From contig NC_060258.1 of assembly GCF_921293095.1 (NCBI RefSeq), positions 2,604,001-2,668,000 of the forward strand: DNA of 64,000 nt. Reading direction: 5' to 3'. The notes under the pieces are model-generated. The model was not told the DNA's origin. It made no database searches and saw only the letters and a list, made by a program, of their open reading frames with translations. The position numbers and the translations under genes are program-made. This stretch comes from Ischnura elegans. Its lineage: Eukaryota; Arthropoda; Insecta; Odonata; Coenagrionidae. Shown here piece after piece: positions 1 to 11,023 of this stretch. Each line of letters starts with the position of its first letter. The first letter of the stretch is position 1.

Positions 1-63
1 AGTGAAAAGTTCATATCTGAATGATTGGTTACATCTATTGAGTGAAAGCAAGTTCAATCTTGT

Positions 64-255
64 TTACTTCCACGGCATCCAATGTGTGCAAACACCCACT
101 GCTACTGGCTGGAAACTGTGAGTGGGTCGCAATTTGCACAGAGTATTTTTCAATGGCACTTCACATAAGTCTTCTACTTTGGGCCACGTGAAACAATTCA
201 ATGGACCTTGTGGATGTATAAGCAAGACACTAATGTCATTCTCTTCTAAACACAC
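64..255 (-). pseudogene. Degenerate transposon-type coding fragment
   Basis: A 63-codon open stretch on the minus strand contains the run HPQGPLNCFTWPKVED followed by VPLKNTLCKL. This resembles, from memory only, a C-terminal motif (HPxGPxxxFxWPxxEDxxWVPxxxxLC) seen in arthropod proteins of probable transposon origin. The matching frame is closed on both sides and the usual WVP is changed to EVP, so I read it as a relic and not a working exon. It lies at the window edge, so any upstream part on this strand would be at 256-480, where no continuous frame is seen. The family call is weak; it could be a chance ORF. Confidence 0.3.
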
Positions 256-488
256 TGCAGTGATTTTAGAAATTCACCAGGTTTTTCGGAAGCACACGAT
301 AAAGTCATTCATGGTGGTATTCTGAGTACTGTATGTCTTTATATCTGATTTTGTTAGTGTCACACCCTGTTTGATTGTGTGGATTACAGAGAGAGCTATA
401 GTTGTCCCATGTCTGTTAACTACCAAGACATGAAACTGTTGATGCCATGTACAGGTGCTCCTTTCACCCAATCATTTTTTTGTCTACA

Positions 489-1104
489 TAGGGTGGTTTC
501 CTATTATTGTTTATTGCCTAAATCGAACGATTATTACTCCTGGAGTGCATATTTCATGCTTTTAGATTTTTAAATGATGATATCTGTTTTTGCAATTAAA
601 TGAAAAGTGAAAATTTTCAAGCCTACGAAAACGCGACGCCTGAGTATGAATGCTGCAAAAAGCCCGTGTTACCTCTGGCTGCTTGCTGCCGAGCATGGCG
701 GTAGCGTAGAGTTCCCTTCTAGCAGGTAGTGCTTGGTTTAAATAAGGATTATTAATACCCTATCAACCAAAGGAAACTCTCTGACTAAAGACATTTTTAA
801 TAGGTGATTGTTAAGGGATGTTTCCCGGAGCTCTGTGCCTCATGTATACATTGGTAATCTCAGATGATATAAAACTCCTATATACTCGTATAGCATCTAG
901 GTCCCTGTGACGTCACATGGAGTGGCATCGCATCGCCGCCAATCTGGCCTTTTTCAAATGAGGTTAAAATTGACCATTGACATTTGTCTGAAAAGGGATT
1001 TCGAAAAATCAAATAAATTGTAAACATATAATGAATGCACTAAAGGTTGGTAACGAATCGCAATCAATGTCTTTCGTTTTCTTTGATACAGTAAATTACC
1101 CTAT
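489..1104 (+). mobile_element. MITE copy A (TAGGGTGGTTTCC family)
   Basis: This is a non-coding element of about 0.62 kb. Its left end reads TAGGGTGGTTTCC and its right end, in reverse complement, reads ATAGGGTAATTTA, giving short imperfect terminal inverted repeats. The same element recurs at 19183-19848 (same orientation) and 51421-52088 (opposite orientation), with shared internal blocks such as AAAACGCGACG near 629 and a GTGACGTCAC palindrome near 907. There is no coding capacity. No clear target duplication can be read for this copy, so the superfamily is not assigned. Confidence 0.7.
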
Positions 1105-3290
1105 TTGGCTAGGTTAACTTGCGTTAAATGCAAAATTTTGATATTAGTCAAGGAAATACTCACATGTTCTACAAAGGACTTTTTTGAATTTACTTGCCAC
1201 AGTTGAAATATCTCAGGTTTTAGTTTGTGGCATAATTTTTGACCAATTCTTACAACTCCATCAGATGGCCCCTACTCATGACCAGTTGCACTGAACAACC
1301 ATCTATGACTTGCTTCCCGTTTAAGACCTTTCCCCAAGTCAAATATCTGAAATGTTTTTTTTAATTAGCAGCTGACATTTATAAAATATATATGATTTAT
1401 TTCTCCATATGATATCTTTTTACACTATTGTTCTTCTATATGATTCATCTTGAGAAAAGCATGTGCAGTGTCATGTGAGAAATCATCTGAAGTGCCTGCA
1501 TACCTTAGTTATTATATTCCATACAGGTAAATATTGATATCTGTACTTTTTGCCAGCGACAGGATTGTACTTAATCTGGAAGAATCACACTCTAATTCTC
1601 GTACAAGTCAAAATGAAGCATCAATGCCACACCAATTAGTGTTACCAACTTATCTTTTTGAATAGCTTCCCTTTCTATTTTACGGATATAGTGGTGATAC
1701 ACACCTTTCTTGGTTCAATCCTAAACTTCAGCCATGAATTTGTCTGAATGATTCTCAATAGCAGTGAACACATCTTGCTGATAAGGAGTTACACAAGAAC
1801 AATCTTTATCATCATCCAAGTAAAATGAGAGCACAATGTTGATTGAGAACTATGAGGAAGAGGATGCCAACAGTATACATCAGCATTGGCCCTTAGTCCT
1901 AGTTTTTTTTAGCTCTGCATTATATGTCAATTGTATGTTTGGTTGAAACTGGAAAATCAGCCATATTATGTTGTTTAGATTAACTTGTGTAAAGAATGAT
2001 AAAATTTGAATTTGAGGCCTGACACTGCAATGTTCAAAGGATGGTAACTTTATGACAGTTCGGTTCTGAGCTGAGATAAAGGCATCATTATTCATCATAA
2101 GAATACTGCTTTCACATATATAAATTTCAGAGAAATCGATGATGGTCACCTGACATGATTTTGCGCAATCTGCCTGATTTGAGATGAAATGGCCCTATTG
2201 GCATTCATATAGCTTTAGGGAAAATCCCATTAATAGAGATTACTTTTTAACAAAATGACTAACTTTAATTAGACAAATTAGATGTATCACTAATAGATTT
2301 TAATAAGGTGTTTATCTAATATTGTTCACAGGTGTAGTAAGGAAGAATTTTCCAAATGCCAATTGTGAAGAAATACGAGGAAAAGTGAGCTGGTTCTTCA
2401 TGGATTCTTTTGACCTTAAGGAAGGATGATCAGGCAAAAACATTGATATTGATCCAATTGGCCTTTATTTTTCGTATAAATTGAACAAAGGCATTTCTTA
2501 CGGTATCTGTTATTTATCAACACTTATCAAAATATTCAGAAAATATTTGGCTGGTTTTATTTGTAATCGAAATTCTGACAACTTCTTGAACTGACTTTTA
2601 ACTTACTATGCTTATTGAATTTACTCATGCAATACGATCGTTTTTTTACATTTGATGGATAGACTGATTAAATAATTCTGTGAGAGGATCCGCTAAAACC
2701 TCTTGACAATAATTAAGCACCAGAGGTGGAATACCATCTGGGCCTGGCCCCTTTGTTGTGTCTAATGAATTCAATTTCTTATATATTTCTGAGATTGTGT
2801 GGTATATTTGTAAAAATATGTGTAATATTTAGTTAAATAAAATTGTTTTGTCAAAGCAGCACTCTATGTGTTTTCTATTTTCTCCGTAGACCATGTTAAA
2901 CCAAAATCTCACTGATTTTATTCTTTATTCAATTATTTGTCCGGTAGAAGTCTAAAACAAACTGGTAAGTGTTCCCACAGTGTTCCAGAACAATGCAAAA
3001 CACATTAGCATGTTACATTATGTTGATGAAGGCTCTATACTTCCTAGACAGGATGTTCTCAAATGCATGTAAACGCCTCAAAATGCTGAAGCTGTCCCTC
3101 ACACTAAATGACACAATGGATGCACTAGTACTTCCATGATTGCACTAAATACATACTGCCAACAGAACAGTTTTTAGTTTTAGTTTTGCTAATTTCGATA
3201 CTTTTTGGATATTCATGCAATATTATCAGATGAAAATTGGATGTTAGGTAATATACAAAAGGATATTACATAGATGGCATTTGGCGGCAA
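1105..3290. other. Unassigned AT-rich stretch
   Basis: I see no ORF with a recognisable domain, no terminal-repeat pair and no tandem array here. A minus-strand 89-codon ORF at 1880-2149 has low-complexity composition and no family resemblance. The stretch may contain old degraded repeats that need database comparison. Confidence 0.4.
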
Positions 3291-3344
3291 CTTCGGATAT
3301 TATGAGGAGATCTAGGCCATGCTGTTGGATGAAAATTTACATTC

Positions 3345-3495
3345 CAGATACATATATCATTGACGTATTATTTATGTATATCATTTACGTAAATTGACAT
3401 ATTAGTAATACGTATTATTTACAAAATAAAGTGGGACATATAGACGTATTATTGATGTATTCAATATCAAAGCAATACGTATCATTTACTTAAGA
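3345..3495. repeat. Cluster of TACGTA-containing short repeats
   Basis: About 150 bp repeat short AT-rich words containing ATTGACGTATTATTTA, ATCATTTACGTAA, AATACGTATTATTTAC and similar variants on both strands. The words are not a clean tandem unit. They may be a simple-sequence-derived region or a decayed MITE. Confidence 0.4.
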
Positions 3496-3733
3496 TTAAC
3501 TTAAAGGAGTTAGAAATGGGATCACAAATGAGTTACAAACGTCTTCATATTTCTAATTTTTGGTACAAATGAGTGGAAATGAGTTTCACAGCAGTTCCAA
3601 TGCAGATTTTGGTGTTCCAAAGCAGTTTCAAAAGGGTTCCAAGGCAGTTGCAAAGCAAAAATTTTTCCCTGAGTAGTCAACATTAGTCTTGAAAATGGTA
3701 CAGTGTACCGAAAATAGTCAGCAATAAAGTGTG

Positions 3734-3834
3734 TTATAAAATGAAAGTGAAAAAACTTTGTGAATGTCCACTCAATTTGTACTCAAATAAATACTGTGGA
3801 CATTCACAAAGTTTTTTTCACTTTCATTTTATAA
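3734..3834. repeat. Near-perfect 37-38-bp inverted repeat (hairpin element)
   Basis: The left arm 3734-3770 begins TTATAAAATGAAAGTG and ends TGAATGTCCA. The right arm 3797-3834 is its reverse complement except for one extra T in the poly-T run. The loop is 26 bp. This looks like a very small foldback element or the core of a MITE. The ORF across it has no recognisable family. Confidence 0.85.
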
Positions 3835-4730
3835 TTGCAATATGTTCCACAACATCTCGTCAAACACCGTTGAATACATCAATTAAGTGTGTGTTTTGTA
3901 GAAAAGCAAAGTAATTTCCTTCCAAACATATAATGGAATTCTACTAAGTAAAGGCCTCAACAATTCAGTGCATTTAGTGGATATTGACTTCGTGGAAAAC
4001 TGCTTGAAAATTTTCGTTCATGAATTGAGAATTCCAATATATCATTTAGTAGTAGTGATATTACGCTACATATACTAAATGCAAGCTAAAATGTATTAAT
4101 TCATTTAGTAACAAAAACCATAATTTATATGGCAGTCATAAAAATTTGACCGGAATTATTTTCGAGAAAACAAGAGTTAAAAACACAATATCCAACCTGA
4201 GGATAACATCAAATAAAAAGATAAAACCTTTAACGGCGAAATATAATAAGAGTTGTGCATAGTAACAGAAGTACAATTAGCAAGCTTACCAGTAAATTTT
4301 CCCGCGAGACTGGTCAGGTCCAAAGAATCAAGAAAATCCCTAGTTTGGTTATACATATCTTCTCGTCTTCAAGTGTTCTATGAATACAAACAAAGTATAA
4401 TGCCAATGGATGGCTATATTTTCACAAACGCTAGAGCAAACAGAAAAACCATTTACTTACCTCCAAGCACACCACGCACGAAGCACGCTAAAGATGTGCA
4501 CTTAAGAACGGTATCGCTCTTGTTCCTAGCGATCTCTTCATGATTGGAGTGGGGACCAACACGTGACCCTACAACCAAGTTGCAAGCATCCAATTTAGTT
4601 CGATAGTACACCCAATCGGGTTGGCTGCCGTGTCTTTTGCAGTGGATACTGCATCCAAATTTCACTTACCCAATAAAAATTGGATGCCACATCCAATCCT
4701 TTTTTTGAGCGCAGAATTGATAAATATAGC
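3835..4730. other. Unassigned stretch left of duplication copy A
   Basis: There are ORFs of up to 96 codons, but none has a recognisable domain. Short words related to TTGGATGC/GCATCCAA recur near 4590, 4650 and 4680. No target duplication or terminal pair was found. Confidence 0.35.
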
Positions 4731-7391
4731 ACCAGCATCGATTAGCGATTAGATAACAAACTTTAAGGATGGAATGAGCTATGGAGCACAACACTAAAAA
4801 GCGTCATAGCAAATAGGAAGGGAAGATCAGGAGGTCCCCCTACATTTTGTTCGTGAAAATTGTCATAATTGAATCTGATGCACCACATGGGATACCGATT
4901 TCAAACCAAAAGAAGTCACTGAAACTTTAAGCCACACTAAATTTATTTTATCTGAATGGAACACAATAACCAATATTGGATAAAGCTTCACAACAGTTTG
5001 CTGCACAAATAAAAAAATTCCTAGTTTAATCATATCACATTCAATGAAATGCCATTTCACCAAATATGCCTTGAATTGCTTTGTAACAGAATAGAGAATG
5101 AACCACTTATTATGAGTAAATAAACCACTCAAGAGTACTTGGGAATTATTAGAAAAATAAGTATTCATTTAGAATTGCGTGATTATTGAATTCGTCATTG
5201 AAAAAAATAAATATACATAGGTTCCTTATTGTATCATGCATGAAAATATTTAAAAAATATAAGTCATTGCAAAAACATTAAACGAAAAAGAAATGAAAAG
5301 AAGAAATACCTCAAGTGAGGATATATTGCCATTCAACTACAGAGATAAACCAACAGACATCAATGGGAATAATTCAGAGACGACTAGTTTTTCTTATAAA
5401 TATGCATTCATTACCCTATATTATCATTTACATATAATAATCAGTAAGCAATTTACATGTTTTATTTTTACCTCCAGACATGAATATAAAATCTTTTTAA
5501 AATCCAGATATAATAAGACTGTTTCAGATGAGATAATGAAATAGTTATATATTATTCATATGTAATGGAACAAAGTTACAAAATCTGGATGGCTAATCTG
5601 GCTGTACCACCTGGCATGGTGTAGCAAAGGTATAATTATCCCTCAAGAAATACGCCAAAAATTCAATTCCTAAGAGCACCAAGTAAATATTTCTTAGTAC
5701 GATATTACCAACATAAATATAAACATTCTTTTGGAAAAGCTACACATCATGAGAACCACATTTCTGTTACCTCCAGGTAGCAGAGAGATGATAGATATCG
5801 TTTATCAAAAAATAAAATTACAGAAATGAACACGTAACAATCAATAAAGCCAAAAATAAAAAAAATACTGTGACATCATGAAACAAAAAAATAATAAAAA
5901 AAACCGAATCTTCCTTGGACTAGGGTTCCGTCCAATGAAAGATTTGATGAATAAACAGCCATCATAAACATTGGTCCCACATTTAAAAGGAATCCCAGAG
6001 AATGATGACATCACAAAGGCATGAAACAAAAATAGTTACATTTCATATATAGTCAACAGGTATATTGTTTAACCATTATATTCGCTTTACTCCTTGAAAA
6101 CTAAGTCCGCAATTGTGAAAATTAGGATACATTTACTGTTGCTAATAAATAAGCAAATGCCTACTATTTCGAGTCAACTGAATGCTATACAAAGGATATG
6201 TGAATGTTGAAAATGTATACGTGCATGAATGAAGGCAATGATCCTCTCTAAGACCAGTGAAATTTTAAAAACAGTCAACTAGAATAAAAAATGACTAAGG
6301 TCACAAACATATGAGAAAATAAATTTAAGAACATTTTTAAATTACTTAAGTACATCATGTCTCAAATATCGTAAAAAAGTAATTTAAAAACTTGTAAACA
6401 AGTGAAAAAATACCACCTAAACCTTTGACAATGTGTGACTGAAGATTGCAAAATTAAATTCTACATCACATTTAAATTATACACCATATCTTTGAAATTA
6501 ATAATCTTCGACGAGTATAGTGATTACACAATATTATTCCTACATCATTATAGTTGCAAACTACACGGAAATGTCTCTTAAATGCATGAGTCAAACAAGG
6601 CAAGAGCAATGAACTAAAACAAACCAAAGTTCACCTTAGGGCTATACAAATGTTAACATGAGTACATCCGGCAAAATATATTTCTTACAAGTACGAAAGA
6701 GCGGTATATGTTGCAAATAGATCAGGAATGGCCCCGTCACAATCTCCAAAGTACATCAGGCCAAAGTTATCTCTGAAAAAATATAAATTAATGGAATGAA
6801 AAGTAATGCAATCACAAACAAAATGCAATGCCAATATTAGGTCAATACTCATAGTGAGAAAAAATATTACTTCCATTTACAAAAATATAATGGCAGTAAT
6901 TATAAGCAAAATTTATTATATATCTAATAAAAACCCTAGTTCTACAAGAATATTTTAACTTAAAAGTGAAAAATATTAGTAGACTTTCACTAATTTTTGG
7001 AATTTACATACCCAGACGGCACAGGAATTTTACGTATCTGAATACGAAGGTGGACCATCAAGATATAAGTGGATACAAGAAATCGCGATTAGGAAGTTAC
7101 TAAAAAGTTTTGTTTCTTATTTCCTTTAATGAAGAAAAAAGATACAAGAGGACTGGCAAATTCATATGCATCTATAAAAGTGTATCTCATCAATAAAACT
7201 GTATTTGGAGATCGCATGGTTTACGTTACATCTCACCACATTTCAGGGATTTTTGCGGTTAAGTTGGTGAATAATAGTGTCTGGTAATGGTGAAGTTTCC
7301 CTTATTTTTTAATTTCATTCACTGGGCTTCAGAAACGTGTTTGTGAGGTATTTTTGTTTAAAATGCCTTTCGTGCGTGACAGTTTCTCTAG

Positions 7392-8290
7392 GTGGCTGTG
7401 ATATTGTCGGGGTGTAAAGGATCAACTCTGGGACATGGTTCAAGTTTTAGCTTTCCAAAAGATTCTGAGTTGAAGAAGTGTATTTGGGCGATAAGAAGAA
7501 AACTTTTCACCCCTACGAAAAACAGTAAGGTATGTACTCTTTCTCGCTGTAATTATTTGGATGTAATTTTAAGTTAGTGGCTTCGGGATGTTGATGCATA
7601 ACTTCAGTACTGAAAATGGTGATTCAAAATTTTATAGCAGCAATTTCTTTGAAAATTCTTGCATTTTAGTTGTCTTTTTTGCATTAATTCATTCGGTAAA
7701 CGTGTGGCTAAAGGAGAAAAAAGGAATAAGCAGCCGAGTTTATAGAATCGAAAATTATTTTATGCTATAGTTTGAAAAAATATTCAGGTATACAACTATT
7801 TACTATATTTACGAGCCTAGTAATTTGATTTCTCATGCAGAAATACCAAAAATTGGAAATGATGTTGTTGGAATGTATTTTAGGTTGGCAATTACCTCAG
7901 TGGATAATTTTGTATAAGTAGGGTTGGTAGTACTATTCTAGTGTGTTTTGTTTTACAATGTTTATCAGTGCGTGTTTTCTAATAAGGAAGTACACTAGTG
8001 AGTTGTTCTCTATGAGTGTGTTGTGACTATTGCCCTACCTTTATACAATAACTGTGACAATTATCAATAATAAGACAGATGTGACCTAGTAAGTTACATT
8101 GTATTTTATTATTTATTAGTTTCAGGTGTGCGAGCTTCACATCACGCCTTGTGATTTCAGAAAATAATCTGTGGTCTCGGACGAGAAGACGGGGAGAAAA
8201 TTCTTGATGAATTGAAGGCGCCCAGATTGGAGGAGGGTGCCATTGCTTCGTAGTAACCTGTCGTCAAGAAGAAAGACATCGTGGAAGAGG
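7392..8290 (+). pseudogene. Two-exon THAP-domain gene remnant
   Basis: Exon 7392-7529 follows a TCTCTAG acceptor and encodes VAVILSGCKGS then SFSFPKDSELKKCIWAIRRK and FTPTKNSK, the N-terminal half of a THAP zinc finger (GC, FP, W, FTPT). It ends AAG before GTATGT. The next exon starts at 8126 after TTTCAG and continues in phase as VCELHITPCDF, matching the C-x2-H half of the C2CH zinc ligands. An in-frame stop follows DFRK. The expected continuation (DEKTG, then EKILDELKAPRLEEGA) lies partly in another frame, so the gene is broken. THAP domains bind DNA and are found in P-element transposases and host regulators. Here the domain lies inside a CMC-like element. The first zinc-binding cysteine is not in this exon and may be in a preceding exon or lost. 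Confidence 0.75.
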
Positions 8291-8589
8291 TGGCATATAG
8301 ATCTAAAGTGGGTGTGGATTTGTTTTGTGCAAGTGGATGCTGTGATAGTGAACGTTCATCGGAGAAGGTATTGAAGATAGTTATTGTGTATCGGCCGGTC
8401 CTCTTGTAAATAATTTTCTTTTCGAAAGAGAATATGAGTAATTGTTTCGCCAAATTAGATGTGGGTTAGAAGAGAAAATTGGAAATATTATTGTGATTGA
8501 CTAAAGAAAATAAATAATATCAGTAATGTATTTCTGTGGTTTTTTTCTTTCCTGCCTCATAAAAGGGCAAAGGCTGTAAAAGGGCCATG

Positions 8590-8675
8590 GCAGGTAGTTA
8601 TCGATTGTGCTGCGTTCGATTTTTTTTCGATTGTGTCAGTTACGATATATCCAATTTCCGACCTAATCGATTGAG
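8590..8675 (+). promoter_or_regulatory. TCGAT-rich cluster near the right end of the THAP element
   Basis: Several TCGAT words (TTATCGATTG, TTCGATTTT, TTTCGATTG, AATCGATTG) lie within 85 bp. Similar clusters occur near 14380-14440 and 27725-27785 in the other CMC elements, in each case inside the right part of the element. They may be binding sites for transposase or for a DREF/BEAF-like host factor that reads TATCGATA. This is inference. Confidence 0.3.
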
Positions 8676-9633
8676 ATTAGCCTAAGTGCTGTGTTCCTGC
8701 GCGCTTCGTATCCTTTCGAACGCGCTTCGTAGCGGACATTCACATGCTTCATACGCGCTTCATCAACAGGCCGGGAATGAATATTATCCATTACCGAAAA
8801 GTGACGAAGCGGCCTAGTATCCCCGTAGTCAATGGGTACTACCTACATACGAATTAGATACGGGGGGTTCTGTGCCGTCTGGGTATGAATCACTGTATTG
8901 GTATATCACGGATTTCAATATAGGTACTCTTCCATTTCTTTATATTATGTTATCTATAACTTCGATATCCATGCATTAGATTAGATTTTGATAAATTTGA
9001 ACAGTCATCTTCTTAAAATTATGGCATATAAGAGCTATAATGAAGGTTATCTTTTGAAAAGAGATCTGCATTTTGGAATATGGTGAAGTAGAATGTATGA
9101 CTAAAAGAAATTGCATTTAAATATGTTAATATTACAAAACCCCACTCCCATTAAATCAAATTACTCATAGAACAAAGAAAGAACTTCTTCTTAAACTTCA
9201 AAAGATTAGAGTTCAATGGTTTTGAATAGTCACCATCTTAAACTAATGACATCTATAAACATATTACAGCTAAAAAAACACGTTATCTTTTCAAAAGAAA
9301 TCTACAACTCCGAATATGGACAGGTAGAATTTTCAACTAAACTTAATGGCTATCAAATACATGTTTAAATTACAACACCTCTCTACCATTACATCAAAAT
9401 ATTCAGAGAACACTAAGGAGGAATACCTAAGGATTGAGGACCCAATATATCAGATGTTTCATTTCACCTTTACATACCAAACACATTTATAAGGAATGGC
9501 CCACTTTTGGAAAATCATGGAAAATTAAATTACGATGAAATCTTTGAATTATTAAAAACTGCGTTTGTATGAAATATATGAATTAACGATTTATTTGCTT
9601 ACAAAACTTCAAATAATCACTTGAATGTTTTAA

Positions 9634-10478
9634 TTATGACCATAATGAAATGATAAAAGTATGAGAATAAGATCTAAGACCCACCTTTGCACTGGCTAGA
9701 AGTTTTGCAATCACATTGTTAGAATACAGAGAGAGGAGGAGATGGTAATTCTTCTGAAGAAAAGCTCTTCCTTCAGTGGATTCATAATTAGCAATAATAC
9801 GTGGGACAGCTGCAGCAAGCCAACATACCTTTGCCTTTAATGTCTCCCTATTCAATGCGAAATTGATACCCCATTCTAATTCCTCTCCCCTCTTCCTCCT
9901 CTCCTCCAAATCCTCTACAGCCCTCATCCACTCACGCTCTCGTTCCACATCTCCCTTGCTATAAGGCCTCCCCTCATTATCAAAAACTAATTTCAGGGAT
10001 AGTTCTGAGAGGGCCCAAGCTAACTGAGCACGTATGGCTTTCTCATTATAACCAGAACAACCCTTTGCACCCAAATATACAGTCTCACTCTCAAAATCAC
10101 AAAATGATATCCATCTACTCCCTTTTCACTGAGTCCCTCCCAATTCCACAACCCTCTTCATCCTTCTAATGTTCTCAGAATCCATATCCACCATCACCTT
10201 CACCCGATCATCCCCACTCAAACACTTAATAACACAAGCAGTACACTCATCTTCATCATACAGTCTCTCATACAATCTACGCATTTCAACAACTCCACTA
10301 CCATACAATAACCGTGTCTTTCGTATCATGGCGTCCACACACTCCTGCTTTGCTACGACCGGATCGGATGTAGGTTGACTTAAAGATGCCTCCCCAATGA
10401 GACCACACTTGATACACGTCACATCCTCCGCTGTTGACGTCACGGATTCTTCCAGAACACGCAACAGTGCATCGCATC
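9634..10478 (-). pseudogene. Truncated, stop-interrupted copy of the ankyrin-like gene
   Basis: On the minus strand this encodes a protein collinear with roughly the C-terminal 280 residues of the intact gene at 35270-36631. Shared blocks include DALLR-LEESVTSTAEDVT, QECVDAM-RKT, the CDFESETVYLGAK segment, LVFDNEGRPYSKGDVE and ER-WMRA. The reading frame is the same throughout but is interrupted by a TGA at 10126-10128 after LGGTQ. The first 170-190 residues (ankyrin and coiled-coil part) are absent, because similarity to copy B ends near 10478. No start codon context is present. This is a decaying duplicate. Confidence 0.8.
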
Positions 10479-10655
10479 CAATTGAGAATTTAATTTTTTG
10501 TCTAAACAGTTACATTAAAATATTGTTTAAAAAATCAAACTTCGCTTTTACTTTTGATCTGTGCAAGTACTATATTTTGTATTTTTCATGTATTGTGAAC
10601 CATTTTTCCATGTGTATATTTCGCGGATAGAAACTGAATTTTACATATGTAATAC

Positions 10656-10935
10656 CCCTGTAAACCATAATGGTTGCCACAACGTTGCAGCAACGTCTCA
10701 CGGCAACCAACTGGGAGTTCCATGCAACGTTGTGACAACGTCTTATTTACTGCCAAACGTCCTCCGTACTACGTTTTCACAACGTCTTCACAACATCTTT
10801 GCAACGTGACACGTAACATGATTGCAACCTGCCTGCAACCTTCTGTAAACCATATAGGTTGCCACAACGTTGCAGCTACGTCTCACGTCAACCAATTTAC
10901 TGCCAAAATTTAATCCTTACTACATTTTCACAAAT
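10656..10935 (+). repeat. Tandemly duplicated subterminal end of CMC element 2
   Basis: The terminal block (TGTAAACCAT, GGTTGCCACAACGTTGCAG, CGTCTCACG) is repeated about 190 bp inward at 10849-10935, without the leading CCC. The motifs TTGCAACG and CGTTGCAA also recur throughout. Duplicated subterminal blocks are typical binding arrays for CACTA-type accessory proteins. Confidence 0.7.
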
Positions 10936-11023
10936 CTTCGCCACCAGAAGCGTAACGTGATGCAACCTTTAATAAATAATACTTTAAATTGTGTCGTTTC
11001 AAAGGAAATTTTTTTATTATTCC

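Larger units (their letters stand above)
7011..8883 (+). mobile_element. CMC-type (CACTA-like) DNA transposon with THAP exons
   Basis: The left end is CCCAGACGGCACAG and the right end is CTGTGCCGTCTGGG, a perfect 14-bp terminal inverted repeat. A TA target duplication flanks it (7009-7010 and 8884-8885). The related duplication copy B has the uninterrupted site, GGAATTTACATATGAATC at about 34732-34749, with a single TA. The element is 1873 bp, carries THAP-domain exons and no transposase ORF, and is therefore non-autonomous. CCC...GGG ends with a 2-bp duplication are shared by three other elements in the window. Placement in the CMC superfamily is inferred from that likeness. Confidence 0.85.
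4735..10478. repeat. Segmental duplication, copy A
   Basis: This block is collinear and in the same orientation as 31250-36110. Matching anchors include GGAGCACA at 4782/31302, the block near 4870/31340, the block near 5280/32410, the AGTCCAATG-like block near 5930/33050, the block near 6540/33640 and the coding block 9634-10478/35270-36110. Copy A carries an extra 1.87-kb element at 7011-8883. It lacks the MITE found at 31713-32378 in copy B and lacks the local tandem duplication found at 33643-34090 in B. Similarity stops abruptly near 10478, inside the ankyrin-like gene, so A holds only the 3' part. Confidence 0.85.

Noticed and set aside
3696-3708. GGTACAGTGTACC palindrome as an operator
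   Set aside because: It is a short palindrome in AT-rich DNA with no adjacent gene. Chance occurrence is likely.
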